Shown here: one piece after another, positions 50,667 through 59,204 of the stretch
Numbering within the stretch: the stretch's first letter is position 1
How the letters are laid out: each line of letters opens with the position of its first letter
DNA from: Mucilaginibacter_A sp041088075
GTDB taxonomy: Bacteria; Bacteroidota; Bacteroidia; Sphingobacteriales; Sphingobacteriaceae
DNA length: 64,000 bases
Assembly (NCBI RefSeq): GCF_041088075.1
Contig: NZ_JBGCVY010000058.1
Coordinates: 62,001-126,000 of the forward strand
Direction of reading: 5' to 3'
Translations under genes and position numbers: made by a program
Notes under the pieces: generated by a model
Told to the model about the DNA's origin: nothing
Database searches by the model: none
The model's input: only the letters and a program-made list of their open reading frames with translations

Positions 50667-50862
50667 TTGCTTCGTCGCGGTTAAATTGGTAACCTTTTGT
50701 ATCAATGGCCAATGCTTCAAACGTTACTTTTTTTTGTAAGGCATGTTTCGCTAAACCTTCATCTTTTGCGAATACAATCATTTCAATCTCCTTCCCAACA
50801 TAGTTTTCAGGGATAACAACCGAAATTGTTTTTTCGTTAGGGGTAATTGTTGTGTGAAGCAT
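50653..50862 (-). CDS. VapB-like antitoxin, orphan
   Basis: A 69-residue antitoxin (TISVVIPENYVGKEIEMIVF, tail YQFNRDEANDRR). The FNRDEAN tail is the same as in the intact pair at 11137-11743, showing homology. The partner toxin next to it is reduced to a relic. An orphan antitoxin can remain as a repressor or as protection against related toxins. Confidence 0.7.
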   Translation of the reverse strand: MLHTTITPNEKTISVVIPENYVGKEIEMIVFAKDEGLAKHALQKKVTFEALAIDTKGYQFNRDEANDRR

Positions 50863-51089
50863 ATTTAAAATTTTAAAACTTTTAATTGTTAACGATAAAA
50901 TTACAGCTTAAATATACAATAACAAAGCTTTAACAAATCACCGACTTCACGTCAAAATCCTACTGGGTTTTTTACTTATCAACCTTGATTTTTAACCGAT
51001 AAAAACAGTATCATTATTTTCAGTTTCTTTTCCCTAACAATAATTGCTTACAACCTAAACATTACTTGTGTTTGCAAAGTTATCTAAGT

Positions 51090-51566
51090 ATGAAATCTGT
51101 AACCGCAATTATCGAAAGCCCGAAAGGGCAGGGCCATAAATATGATTATGAACCGGAAAGCCACTGTTTTAAACTGATGAAAGTTTTGCCCGCAGGATTG
51201 GTTTTTCCGTTTGATTTTGGTTTTATCCCGAAAACGAAGGGCGAAGACGGCGACCCGCTGGACGTAGTGGTGGTTTCTGAAATCCCAACCTTTCCAGGAT
51301 GTTGTTTAGATTGCCGCATCATAGGCTCGATAAAAGCGAACCAAACAGAAAAAGATGGCGAAACCGTGCGCAACGACCGTTTTTTGGCCGTGCCCGAAGT
51401 TTCGCAATTATTTAAAGAAACAGAAGATATAGACCATTTGCCCGGACATATTGTAGACCAGATCGAAAACTTTTTTAAGAACTACAACGAGCAGGCCGGC
51501 AAAAAATTTGAACCGATAGAAAGGGTAAATGCCGAGGAAGCTTTTAACATGATTAAGTTTGAATAA
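51090..51566 (+). CDS. ppa: Inorganic pyrophosphatase
   Basis: A 158-residue class I pyrophosphatase that hydrolyses PPi to two phosphates. The metal-binding motif DGDPLDVVVV is present, with KYDYEPE, DFGFIPKTKGE and NDRFLAV before and after. It is slightly shorter than the usual ~175 residues. The ATG at 51090 is selected; the earlier TTG at 51066 would add a non-conserved MCLQSYLS. Motif-like GATAAAAACAGTAT at 50998-51011 lies upstream. Confidence 0.93.
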   Translation: MKSVTAIIESPKGQGHKYDYEPESHCFKLMKVLPAGLVFPFDFGFIPKTKGEDGDPLDVVVVSEIPTFPGCCLDCRIIGSIKANQTEKDGETVRNDRFLAVPEVSQLFKETEDIDHLPGHIVDQIENFFKNYNEQAGKKFEPIERVNAEEAFNMIKFE

Positions 51567-51573
51567 AACCCAG

Positions 51574-52083
51574 ATGCCTACCGAAAACCCCGTTATCCTC
51601 ACCCTGAAAATTGACCCTGAAGCGGCTGCTTATTTTACCGATTTGCGCAAGCAGCATTTCCCTGCGGAGCGAAATTATCTGGACGCGCATTTAACCTTGT
51701 TCCACCACTTGCCCGCAAGTGAAGACACCATATTTGAGGCGGTAAAAACAGTATGCGCCATACAAAAGCCAATGGTTTTACAAGTTACCGAAGTTGTAAG
51801 CATTGGTGCCGGCGTGGCATTCAAAATAGAAAGCGCAGAACTAAAGCAACTGCACAAAAACCTGCAGCAACAATGGCAACTTTGGCTAACGCCGCAGGAT
51901 AAGCAACCGCTTTGGCCGCATATTACCATCCAAAACAAAGTTGACCGGCAAACGGCTGTACAATTGCAGCAAGCGTTGAGTTTAGATTTTAAGCCTTTTG
52001 AAATTCAAGGGTTGGGTTTAACGTTTTGGGAATATTTAAACGGTCCGTGGCGGTTGATTGAGAATGTTGATTTTGAAGGTTAA
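51574..52083 (+). CDS. 2H phosphoesterase (2'-5' RNA ligase family)
   Basis: A 169-residue protein with the two H-x-T motifs of the 2H superfamily: HLTLF near residue 44 and HITIQ near residue 117. Members hydrolyse or form 2'-5' or cyclic phosphodiesters; ThpR acts on RNA ends. It follows ppa by seven bases, likely co-transcribed. An ATG at 51574 is preferred over TTG at 51559, which overlaps ppa. The in-frame sister motif GGTAAAAACAGTAT lies at 51741-51754. Confidence 0.85.
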   Translation: MPTENPVILTLKIDPEAAAYFTDLRKQHFPAERNYLDAHLTLFHHLPASEDTIFEAVKTVCAIQKPMVLQVTEVVSIGAGVAFKIESAELKQLHKNLQQQWQLWLTPQDKQPLWPHITIQNKVDRQTAVQLQQALSLDFKPFEIQGLGLTFWEYLNGPWRLIENVDFEG

Positions 52084-52194
52084 ATAAATAGAAAATTTAG
52101 AACACACCCCTGGCCCCTCTCGAGAGGGGAAGCATGACGGAGACCTTTCTATCGTTTACCTTTCAGCCTTTCACCCTCCAACCTTTTACCTTAA

Positions 52195-54918
52195 TTACTG
52201 CACTTTGTACCGATAATTAAACCGGCCAATGTTGCCGTCCTTATCAATACCTTCGGCAATAACGCGGTAGGTGCCTTTTCCGTCCGAATTGTAGAATTCA
52301 AAAGCAGCGTTTCCTTTTGCATCCGTCAGCACATTTGGGTTCCAGTAAATGGTACTGCGGTAATCCAAACCTTGCATCGTACTTCGGCTTACCTCATATT
52401 TGGGCGAGTAAAAAACGCGGCTGTTGCTATAACCTTTGGGCACAAATTTTACAACGCTTGGCTGCGGAAGCAAATCTTCCAAATCTTTCATGGTTACTTT
52501 TTTCCTGACCACTTTTTTCATGTTCACCACCAAAACGCCGTTTGTGTTGTACGTGCGGTTGATGCCGCTCAATTCGTCTTTTAGAAATACTTCAACAGAT
52601 TCTACATCAGGTGCTTCCAAGCTGTTGAGGTAATTGATATCAACCGGCATCCCGTTGACAAATACCTGCACCGGTGTTTTATTTCCGTTCTGGTAATCGC
52701 GCCGTACAAACAGGTTGTTATCTACATAAGTTAAACCTAAAAGGCTGCCTTGCAAACAAGTTAAAAACTGGTTGCAAGGCGTCAACCTGTCGCCTTGGAT
52801 TACCTGGTCGGGCATACTGCTCAACCCTGTTAAAGCCGGAAAATCAAGGTGGCTTGGTTTTTTTACGTTCGAAACACCTTTTACGGTTACTTCTTTCAAT
52901 GTCCGGCCGTTAAAATATTGCCTTTTGCTGTTTTGCAGATAAGTGTTCAACGTGCTATCAATATTCAATATTTCGTCCGGCGATTGCGGGTTTTTGCTGG
53001 CGGCTTGTGCGGAAGTTCCGTTGAGCATGATCATCATGTTCCGGCTGTTTGAATTGCCTTTTGCGCTCAGGATCACTTGTGAAGAATCAATCACCAAAAC
53101 TTTGGGAAAAGTAAAAATACCGTTTGCATCCGTTGCGGCCTGCGAAGTATAATTACGGTCGGGAACCTGTAGTTTGACCACGCCGCGCGAAATCGGCATT
53201 CCGGTCAGATCACGCAGGGTGCCGGAAATATCTATCCCGGCTTCGGGCAAAAACGTAACCGGCGGATAAGTGCCTGCTAAAATTGCCTGGTAATTAAACC
53301 GTCGGTAACCTTGCGTCAGCATCAAAACATCCAGATCGGCAGCGGTTTGCTCGTTTGGGTTTTTAAAATAATAGTTTGGTTTCTCGATATAACCTTTTAG
53401 ATCAGAAGTCAGGAGCAGGTTGGTTAAAATCGTTGTTTCGGCGTTCTCGTCAAAAGGGATTTTACTTTCATCAATTACGGCAACAGACAAACTGGCTTCT
53501 GCCGACAGCGTTTTGTTTTTTGTGGTTACGTTGATCCTTACTTTTTCGCGCGTTAGATAATTGGTTTTGGCCGAGTTTAAGGCAATATCCAACTGGTCGT
53601 TGTGCTGGATAAAAAACAAACGTTCGCAAAGTGGTTTCCCATCTGATAAAAATAGGGTGAACTGGATAATGCCGGTCGGGAATTTGGTTTTTGGGATAGC
53701 GGCACTGTAAACAATATTTTGAAGCGAACTTTGCGCTGCATAACAAATGATATTGCCAACGCGGCCAACCAAATAAAAGCTTTTGTTCTGGTTCTTTTTC
53801 AAAAAAGCCTCATTGGTTGAAATGCGGAGCAGCAGGTTGGTTGGGTCAGCGTTATTAATGGACATGCTGATGCCTTCGGGATTCACGCGCGGCAGGTTGA
53901 CCGTACTTTTAGAACCATCTGCAAAAACAAGGTTTGCGCGGTATGTTTTTCCTGCTTCGGCCTGCATCACAAACGAACCCATACCAAGATGTGCGGCGTT
54001 AAATTCGGCTACCGTTTTGCCGTCGTTATCGGTAACGGTTCCTTTCACGCTGATGCCCAAACCGTTTGGGCCTACTGCTTTTACCGCTACTTTTGTGCGG
54101 GTGCCGACAATCATTTCGCCGCCTTCCGGAAAAAACTGAACGTCTGCCGTAGCAGTTGCCGTACGCAAAGGAAACGTGCTGGTAACTGATTTTTTATCGT
54201 TGGTGCTGATGGCGGTAAACAAAGTCCCGGCTGTAAGTGCCGTGTTTTGTTTGCTGGTAATGTTGACCGGCAAAAACCCTTTTTGGTCTGTGGTGCCTTT
54301 GCCTTTGGCCACGGTTTCGTAATCTACATCTACATGCCAGCTTACTTTTTTGTTGGACAAGGGCACGCCGTTTTCGTCCTGGAAATAAATCCCGGCGTTG
54401 ATTTTAGACGGGTTTTCTTTACTTGTTCCCGAAAAAGAAATGCGCGTTACCACGTTGTTTTCGATCAAATCGCCAACAGCAATATTTTTGTTGAAGAAGT
54501 AATCCGGGCCGTCGTTGCGCATATAATTGGTGTAAGCGCGGATATGGTAATTTCCCTGTTTGTAAATGAGCGGCTGCAAAGTAACATCACCGGAAGCCAT
54601 GCTGTTTACAACGGGCAGTTTCAGGGTTTGCACCAAAGAATCGGTATTGGTAAAAACATCCACATAAACAATTTTACTGAGCGGCGATGGTTCGTGCAAG
54701 CCAATGGTTACGTAAGCTTTAAACCAAATGGTATCGCCAACGGCATAATAAGGTTTATCAAAATGGAGGTAAACTTTTTCAACCGGCCGCCCTTCGGCAA
54801 ATTTCCCGGTTTTGGTAAGGATGGTTTGGAGGCTGACGGTATCTTTTTGCGCAAACGCTTGGGATAAAGGAGCCGAAAAAAGTATGGATAAAAGAAGTAT
54901 CAGTTTAAAACGAGGCAT
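52195..54918 (-). CDS. Large exported protein with MG2-like and TonB-plug-like domains
   Basis: A 907-residue protein with a signal peptide (LILLLSILFSAPLSQAFA). The N-terminal half has the MG2 pattern seen in alpha-2-macroglobulin-type proteins (VEKVYLHFDKPYYAVGDTIW and FKAYV, then QGNYHIRAYTNYMRN); a carboxypeptidase-regulatory-like domain follows (ISGTLRDLTGMPISRGVVKL), then a plug-like part (VQVFVNGMPVDINYLNSLEA with SVEVFLKDE). Such proteins occur in Bacteroidota near TonB systems; the role is unknown. The start at 54918 (MPRFKL) gives the signal peptide; its ILLLSILFS stretch is coded by motif copy 54887-54900. Confidence 0.82.
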   Translation of the reverse strand: MPRFKLILLLSILFSAPLSQAFAQKDTVSLQTILTKTGKFAEGRPVEKVYLHFDKPYYAVGDTIWFKAYVTIGLHEPSPLSKIVYVDVFTNTDSLVQTLKLPVVNSMASGDVTLQPLIYKQGNYHIRAYTNYMRNDGPDYFFNKNIAVGDLIENNVVTRISFSGTSKENPSKINAGIYFQDENGVPLSNKKVSWHVDVDYETVAKGKGTTDQKGFLPVNITSKQNTALTAGTLFTAISTNDKKSVTSTFPLRTATATADVQFFPEGGEMIVGTRTKVAVKAVGPNGLGISVKGTVTDNDGKTVAEFNAAHLGMGSFVMQAEAGKTYRANLVFADGSKSTVNLPRVNPEGISMSINNADPTNLLLRISTNEAFLKKNQNKSFYLVGRVGNIICYAAQSSLQNIVYSAAIPKTKFPTGIIQFTLFLSDGKPLCERLFFIQHNDQLDIALNSAKTNYLTREKVRINVTTKNKTLSAEASLSVAVIDESKIPFDENAETTILTNLLLTSDLKGYIEKPNYYFKNPNEQTAADLDVLMLTQGYRRFNYQAILAGTYPPVTFLPEAGIDISGTLRDLTGMPISRGVVKLQVPDRNYTSQAATDANGIFTFPKVLVIDSSQVILSAKGNSNSRNMMIMLNGTSAQAASKNPQSPDEILNIDSTLNTYLQNSKRQYFNGRTLKEVTVKGVSNVKKPSHLDFPALTGLSSMPDQVIQGDRLTPCNQFLTCLQGSLLGLTYVDNNLFVRRDYQNGNKTPVQVFVNGMPVDINYLNSLEAPDVESVEVFLKDELSGINRTYNTNGVLVVNMKKVVRKKVTMKDLEDLLPQPSVVKFVPKGYSNSRVFYSPKYEVSRSTMQGLDYRSTIYWNPNVLTDAKGNAAFEFYNSDGKGTYRVIAEGIDKDGNIGRFNYRYKVQ

Positions 54919-54999
54919 AAATTTGTGTTGTAGCAAAATCAGGCTAATATAAACCTTTCGGCCCAACCTTATAACAAGCAAATTTAGTTTAACATTTTT

Positions 55000-55827
55000 T
55001 TACAACTGCGGGAAGGCTTGGAAAGGTAACGTGAACCAGAAAACCGAACCGTTTCCTTCTTCGCTGTTTACACCAATCTCGCCGTGCTGCTGGCTGATGA
55101 TTTGTTTGCTGATGTACAAGCCCAAACCGGTCCCGTTAAACCTTTTGTCGTTTCTGTGGGCGCGAAAGTAGCAATCAAAAACATGCGGCAAGCTGGCCGC
55201 AGGAATGCCGACCCCGGAATCCTGAACAGAAACTTTCAGTTCGTTGGCTATGGTTTCTACAAAAATTTTGATAGGACCGCTTTCCGGGGAATATTTTATG
55301 GCGTTGGAAATCAGGTTCACCAAAACCTGTTCAATGCGTGTGGCATCGGCATAAAGATCAACCGAAACGTTGCCTTCAATTATAATTTCGTGCTGCTGGC
55401 TTTGGTAACGAAAAGATTCGACCGTATTGTTCAACAAAGCAGCAAAGTTAAAAACATCTTTTTTGATGGCCGTTTCGCCGTATTGCAAAATGGTGATTTC
55501 CTGCATATTGTTCACCAGTTTAACCAGCCGGTTTACCTGCGTTTCTGCTTTCAGCACCAATTCCAGCACCAGGCGGTTTTCTTCTTTTTGGGTGAGTTCT
55601 TCCAGCATGTTGAGAAAAAGCATGATCGTGGTGATCGGCGTTTTAAGTTCGTGGCTGGTCATGCTCAACATTTCTTCCTGCTTTTTTAGCTGCTCGTAGT
55701 TGGATTGATACTTCTTTTGCAGGGTAAAAAAAGTATCGGTATCGGCACTGTTGGTTGCAAAAAAATGCTGACCGTAGAGGGCAGTTGAATTTTCGGCTTC
55801 ATTCGTAGTTACACTTTTGTTTTCCAT
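55000..55827 (-). CDS. Sensor histidine kinase, soluble
   Basis: A 275-residue kinase with no TM helix or sensor domain. A short N-terminal coiled coil (TLQKKYQSNYEQLKKQEEML) leads into HisKA with H59 (SMTSHELKTP), then the HATPase with N-box NLISNAIKYS, DSGVGIP and NGTGLGLYISKQI. It probably receives its signal from a partner protein or forms part of a phosphorelay, since no response regulator is adjacent. A diverged motif pair lies in frame at 55708-55736. Confidence 0.9.
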   Translation of the reverse strand: MENKSVTTNEAENSTALYGQHFFATNSADTDTFFTLQKKYQSNYEQLKKQEEMLSMTSHELKTPITTIMLFLNMLEELTQKEENRLVLELVLKAETQVNRLVKLVNNMQEITILQYGETAIKKDVFNFAALLNNTVESFRYQSQQHEIIIEGNVSVDLYADATRIEQVLVNLISNAIKYSPESGPIKIFVETIANELKVSVQDSGVGIPAASLPHVFDCYFRAHRNDKRFNGTGLGLYISKQIISQQHGEIGVNSEEGNGSVFWFTLPFQAFPQL

Positions 55828-56171
55828 GGCGGTCAGTTTGAGCGTAAAGTTTCTGCATGTATTTTTATGTGGTAAAAGAAGTATGCGGCAAGACCTGGAA
55901 ATGCTAAATTGCTGTTGGAGCTATTGATCGCCCAAATGTATTGTTCTAAATGTGTTTAATCTTTTGATTGACTTTATTTAACATTCTGATTACAAACCTG
56001 TAAGCTATAAAAGGAAAATTTTGCTTTATAAAACCATATTTTACCGACTTGTTAATTTTATCTATCAAAACCTGAGGCAACAGCGTTAAGCAATTTAAAC
56101 GACACTGATTTTATAGGGGTAAAAGAAGCATGGCTGATAATTATTTTGTCTGCACAAGCCCCGGTTTTCAA
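55828..56171. other. Intergenic region with two motif copies
   Basis: The gap holds GGTAAAAGAAGTAT (55871-55884) and GGTAAAAGAAGCAT (56118-56131), both in the same orientation and both preceded by a TTTTAT run. No gene, terminator hairpin or promoter stands out. Confidence 0.5.
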
Positions 56172-57371
56172 TCAATCCTTAACCAAACCCAACCTTTGCG
56201 AAACTTCATAACCCGGATCGGCCACTGCTGCCACAATTTGCGCTTGTCCGGCCAAAAAAGCGGCCGCATATTCCTGGTGCAACACACGCTTTGGCAATTC
56301 ATTCGGATAAAATTCTAAATCCCACAAACCGGCCTGGTGCCAAATGGTTAGATGGTCCCAATCCGGCCGGTCAATAATCGGGTAAATACAAATGCCCCAA
56401 AGCGGAATGTTATTTTGAAGTAGGATTGCCGTTTCATCCGCAATGTATTTAATCCATTTTGGCCGGTCTTCTTTTGGGTGGCTGGTTTCTGATAAAACCA
56501 CCGGCCGCTGGTAACGCTGGTAAGCCTCAGTAAGCAAACTGCTAAAAGGGCGGAAACGGCTGTCGCGCGGCTCGTCAATCCACTTTAAATAATCGTGCGT
56601 GGTACTAACCCATTGGTTGTTGTAATAATAATTAAAGCCCAAAATATCCAAATAATTGGTAGAACCGCCAAGCTCCGGGCAAATTTTGCCGGATAAAATA
56701 TCGAGTACCTGATACTGGTTTTCGTGCAACGCTTTAGCCGCCAACAATTCTTCTTCGGTGGCATTAAACGGCGGCACAACTTGTATCAATGGTTCCGTCG
56801 TCATGATCCTGACAGAAGGGTCAACTTCGCGCATGGCCACAATACCATCAATATAGGCGCGTACCAAAGCGTACTTTAAATCCCAGCCCTGGTTTACGGC
56901 ATAAGGCGTAGTTCCGCGCACTTCGCCGCCCAGCCAGGAAATGAAACCTACTTCGTTTATCGGTGTAACAATCAGCACGTTATCCGGGCTAACCGAACGG
57001 TAAAATTGAACAAACGCACGGCACAAAGCGGCAAAACGAGGCGCAAAATGCGGATGGTTGGGCGTTAAATCTGCCGGAAAACCAAAATGGCAAATATCCC
57101 AAACCTGCTGGATGCCGTTGGCTTTTCCTTTTTCAACCATCATGGCAACCGTTGTCCAATCGTATTCGTAGGGCTTTTTTTCCACGTGGCTCCATTGGAT
57201 TCCCTCGCGTACTGTTTTGATATTGAACTGTGAAAGGTTTTGGTAATCTTCGTCTATCAATTCTAAATGGGCCGTTTCTTTCAGCAAATCCACACGGTTT
57301 CCGTAATAATTTAACTGATCAGTGCATTCGTAGCCAGCCATCCAAAAGGAGCGGAAAGGGTTTTTGTTCAT
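56172..57371 (-). CDS. Glycoside hydrolase, clan A (GH1-like)
   Basis: A 399-residue (beta/alpha)8-barrel enzyme. The acid/base glutamate is in TPINEVGFISW (the NE of clan A after strand 4), and the nucleophile glutamate is in RPVVLSETSH, near residue 295; FNIKTVREGIQWSHVEKKPY and YYYNNQW are also GH1/GH5-like. It has no signal peptide, so it would act on cytoplasmic oligosaccharides. The substrate is not predicted. It is not part of a polysaccharide utilisation locus here. Confidence 0.72.
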   Translation of the reverse strand: MNKNPFRSFWMAGYECTDQLNYYGNRVDLLKETAHLELIDEDYQNLSQFNIKTVREGIQWSHVEKKPYEYDWTTVAMMVEKGKANGIQQVWDICHFGFPADLTPNHPHFAPRFAALCRAFVQFYRSVSPDNVLIVTPINEVGFISWLGGEVRGTTPYAVNQGWDLKYALVRAYIDGIVAMREVDPSVRIMTTEPLIQVVPPFNATEEELLAAKALHENQYQVLDILSGKICPELGGSTNYLDILGFNYYYNNQWVSTTHDYLKWIDEPRDSRFRPFSSLLTEAYQRYQRPVVLSETSHPKEDRPKWIKYIADETAILLQNNIPLWGICIYPIIDRPDWDHLTIWHQAGLWDLEFYPNELPKRVLHQEYAAAFLAGQAQIVAAVADPGYEVSQRLGLVKD

Positions 57372-57455
57372 TCTTGTGATTTTTGTGTCGGAAATATAAG
57401 TTTTAACAGAAAGGCAGCTATTTTGTGCTGCCCTAATTTATTGCACCTGAAATTT

Positions 57456-58250
57456 TTATGGCACCATAATTTCGCCGCGCATATAAGTGATGGCCTTGCC
57501 GGAGATCAATACCCGTTCGCCTTTATCTTCGCACCAAATTTCGCCTTTTCTTGCCGAAACTTGGTAAGCACGCATACTGTTTTTACCCAGCCTTTTTGCC
57601 CAATACGGGATCAGCGTGCAGTGCGCCGAACCGGTAACCGGATCTTCGGGAACGCTGCAAGACGGCGCAAAAAAGCGGGAAACAAAATCAACTTCTTTGC
57701 CGGGAGCGGTAACGATAATGCCAATCACGTCAATCTTTCCCAGCAAAAAGAAATCGGGTTTTAGGTTGATGACGTCTTCTTCCTTTTCGTAAACCACAAA
57801 ATAATCCCGCGCTTTTTGGATGCTAATTGGTTGAACATTTCCGCCTAAAGCTTCCAATAAAATGTCCGGCGTTTCACAAAGCTGTGGCGGGCGCGAAGGA
57901 AAATCCAACGTATAAAGATCATTGTTTTTGGAAACCACCAAAGTTCCGGCGACTTTGGTTTTGAAGTGGATTTCTTCTCCCGCAAAACCTAATTCTGTAA
58001 ATAAAATATGTGCCGAAGCTAAGGTTGCATGTCCGCACAAGTCAATTTCCAGTTCGGGCGTAAACCAGCGCAGCATAAAGCCATCACCATCCGAAACGAA
58101 AAAAGCAGTTTCGGCCAGGTTGTTTTCCAAGGCAATTTGCTGCATCGTTTCGTCGGGCAGCCATTTTTCGAGCGGACAAACGGCAGCCGGGTTTCCGCCA
58201 AAAAGACGATCGGTAAAAGCATCGGCCTGGTAAATTTTAATATTTTGCAT
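57456..58250 (-). CDS. PhzF-family isomerase
   Basis: A 264-residue protein of the diaminopimelate-epimerase-like fold. It has IYQADAFTDRLFGGNPAAVC at the start, the acid residue in NNLAETAF, LCGHATLASAH and the C-terminal DPVTGSAHCTLIPYW, all PhzF markers. PhzF itself isomerises a phenazine precursor, but most homologues are of unknown substrate. It starts at 58250 (MQNIKIY). The sister motif is in frame at 57574-57587 (KNSM). Confidence 0.88.
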   Translation of the reverse strand: MQNIKIYQADAFTDRLFGGNPAAVCPLEKWLPDETMQQIALENNLAETAFFVSDGDGFMLRWFTPELEIDLCGHATLASAHILFTELGFAGEEIHFKTKVAGTLVVSKNNDLYTLDFPSRPPQLCETPDILLEALGGNVQPISIQKARDYFVVYEKEEDVINLKPDFFLLGKIDVIGIIVTAPGKEVDFVSRFFAPSCSVPEDPVTGSAHCTLIPYWAKRLGKNSMRAYQVSARKGEIWCEDKGERVLISGKAITYMRGEIMVP

Positions 58251-58282
58251 TCGGCTCAATTTACATTTTTTCTTGACAATTC

Positions 58283-58377
58283 GCTTTTGTCATGCCGAAC
58301 TTGTTTCGGCATCTCACAACATAGGTCGTGATTTTGGAAGAGGGATCCTGAAATAAATTCAGGATGACTAACTAAAA
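58283..58377. repeat. GTCATGCCGAACTTG-type intergenic repeat
   Basis: TGTCATGCCGAACTTGTTTC with GGCATCTCA and the inverse AAATTCAGGATGAC form a stem-loop repeat. A similar unit lies at 59107-59190. Such sequences are common between genes in Bacteroidota. Confidence 0.5.
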
Positions 58378-59094
58378 TCAACCAAACAAATCCAACTGTG
58401 TGCTTCTTTTATCGCCCATATTTTGGGTTCGAATTTGGTTGACCAATAAATGCGCCCGTCGCGTTGGTTCCGGGATGCGGTAACCGGAATTGCATTGTTT
58501 CATTATTTCTAAACTTTGTTCCAAGTTGATCTTATGGCCGGGCGAAATAAAAACCGGGTTTACTTTAAACTTTGTTCGTAAAGCTGCGCCGATCACTTCA
58601 TCTTTATCGTACAATAAACTGGTTGATCCTGCTGCTTCGGGCAAGGTTTCAAACTTTCCAATCAGCAAACTTTTGGCACAACCTAAAGCTGGCGTACCGG
58701 TAACCAAACCAAAATGCGTGGCAATGCCAAGGCGGCGAGGGTGCGCAATTCCTTGTCCGTCCAGAACCATCAAATCCGGTTTTACTGAAAGCAAATTCCA
58801 GGCTTTTAACAACGAAGGAATTTCGCGGAACGAAAGCAAACCGGGAATGTACGGAAATGTGGTTTTGCTGATGACGGTTGCTTTGGCCACTTCCTGCAAA
58901 TCCGGAAAACTCAAAACGATGATGCCGGCGTAAACCGTATCTTCGTATTTGTTGAAAGAAATATCAGCGCCTGCAATGGTTTGGATAGGTTTTTCAAGTG
59001 GCCCGATTTGGATTTGTTCGCGCAATTGATTTTGCAGTTCGATAGCTTGGGCAGGCGAGAGGCTTTCGTATTCTTCCGGTGAAATTAGGGGCAT
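58378..59094 (-). CDS. nfi: Endonuclease V
   Basis: A 238-residue repair nuclease acting at deoxyinosine. It has the first acid in IAGADISFNKYE, PYIPGLLSFREIP with the wedge tyrosine, the DGQGIAHPRRLGIATHFG block with a catalytic aspartate and TPALGCAKS. Its length is normal. The ATG at 59094 lies inside a dispersed motif copy (59092-59105), and the C-terminal MGDKRST is a near-copy at 58400-58413. Confidence 0.93.
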   Translation of the reverse strand: MPLISPEEYESLSPAQAIELQNQLREQIQIGPLEKPIQTIAGADISFNKYEDTVYAGIIVLSFPDLQEVAKATVISKTTFPYIPGLLSFREIPSLLKAWNLLSVKPDLMVLDGQGIAHPRRLGIATHFGLVTGTPALGCAKSLLIGKFETLPEAAGSTSLLYDKDEVIGAALRTKFKVNPVFISPGHKINLEQSLEIMKQCNSGYRIPEPTRRAHLLVNQIRTQNMGDKRSTQLDLFG

Positions 59095-59204
59095 AAAAGA
59101 AGCATTTTGTTGTCATCCTGAACTTGTTTCAGGATCTCTCATACTTGATTTTACTTTTTTTAGTGGGATGCCGAAACAAGCCTTCAGAATATGAAGGCTT
59201 TAAT

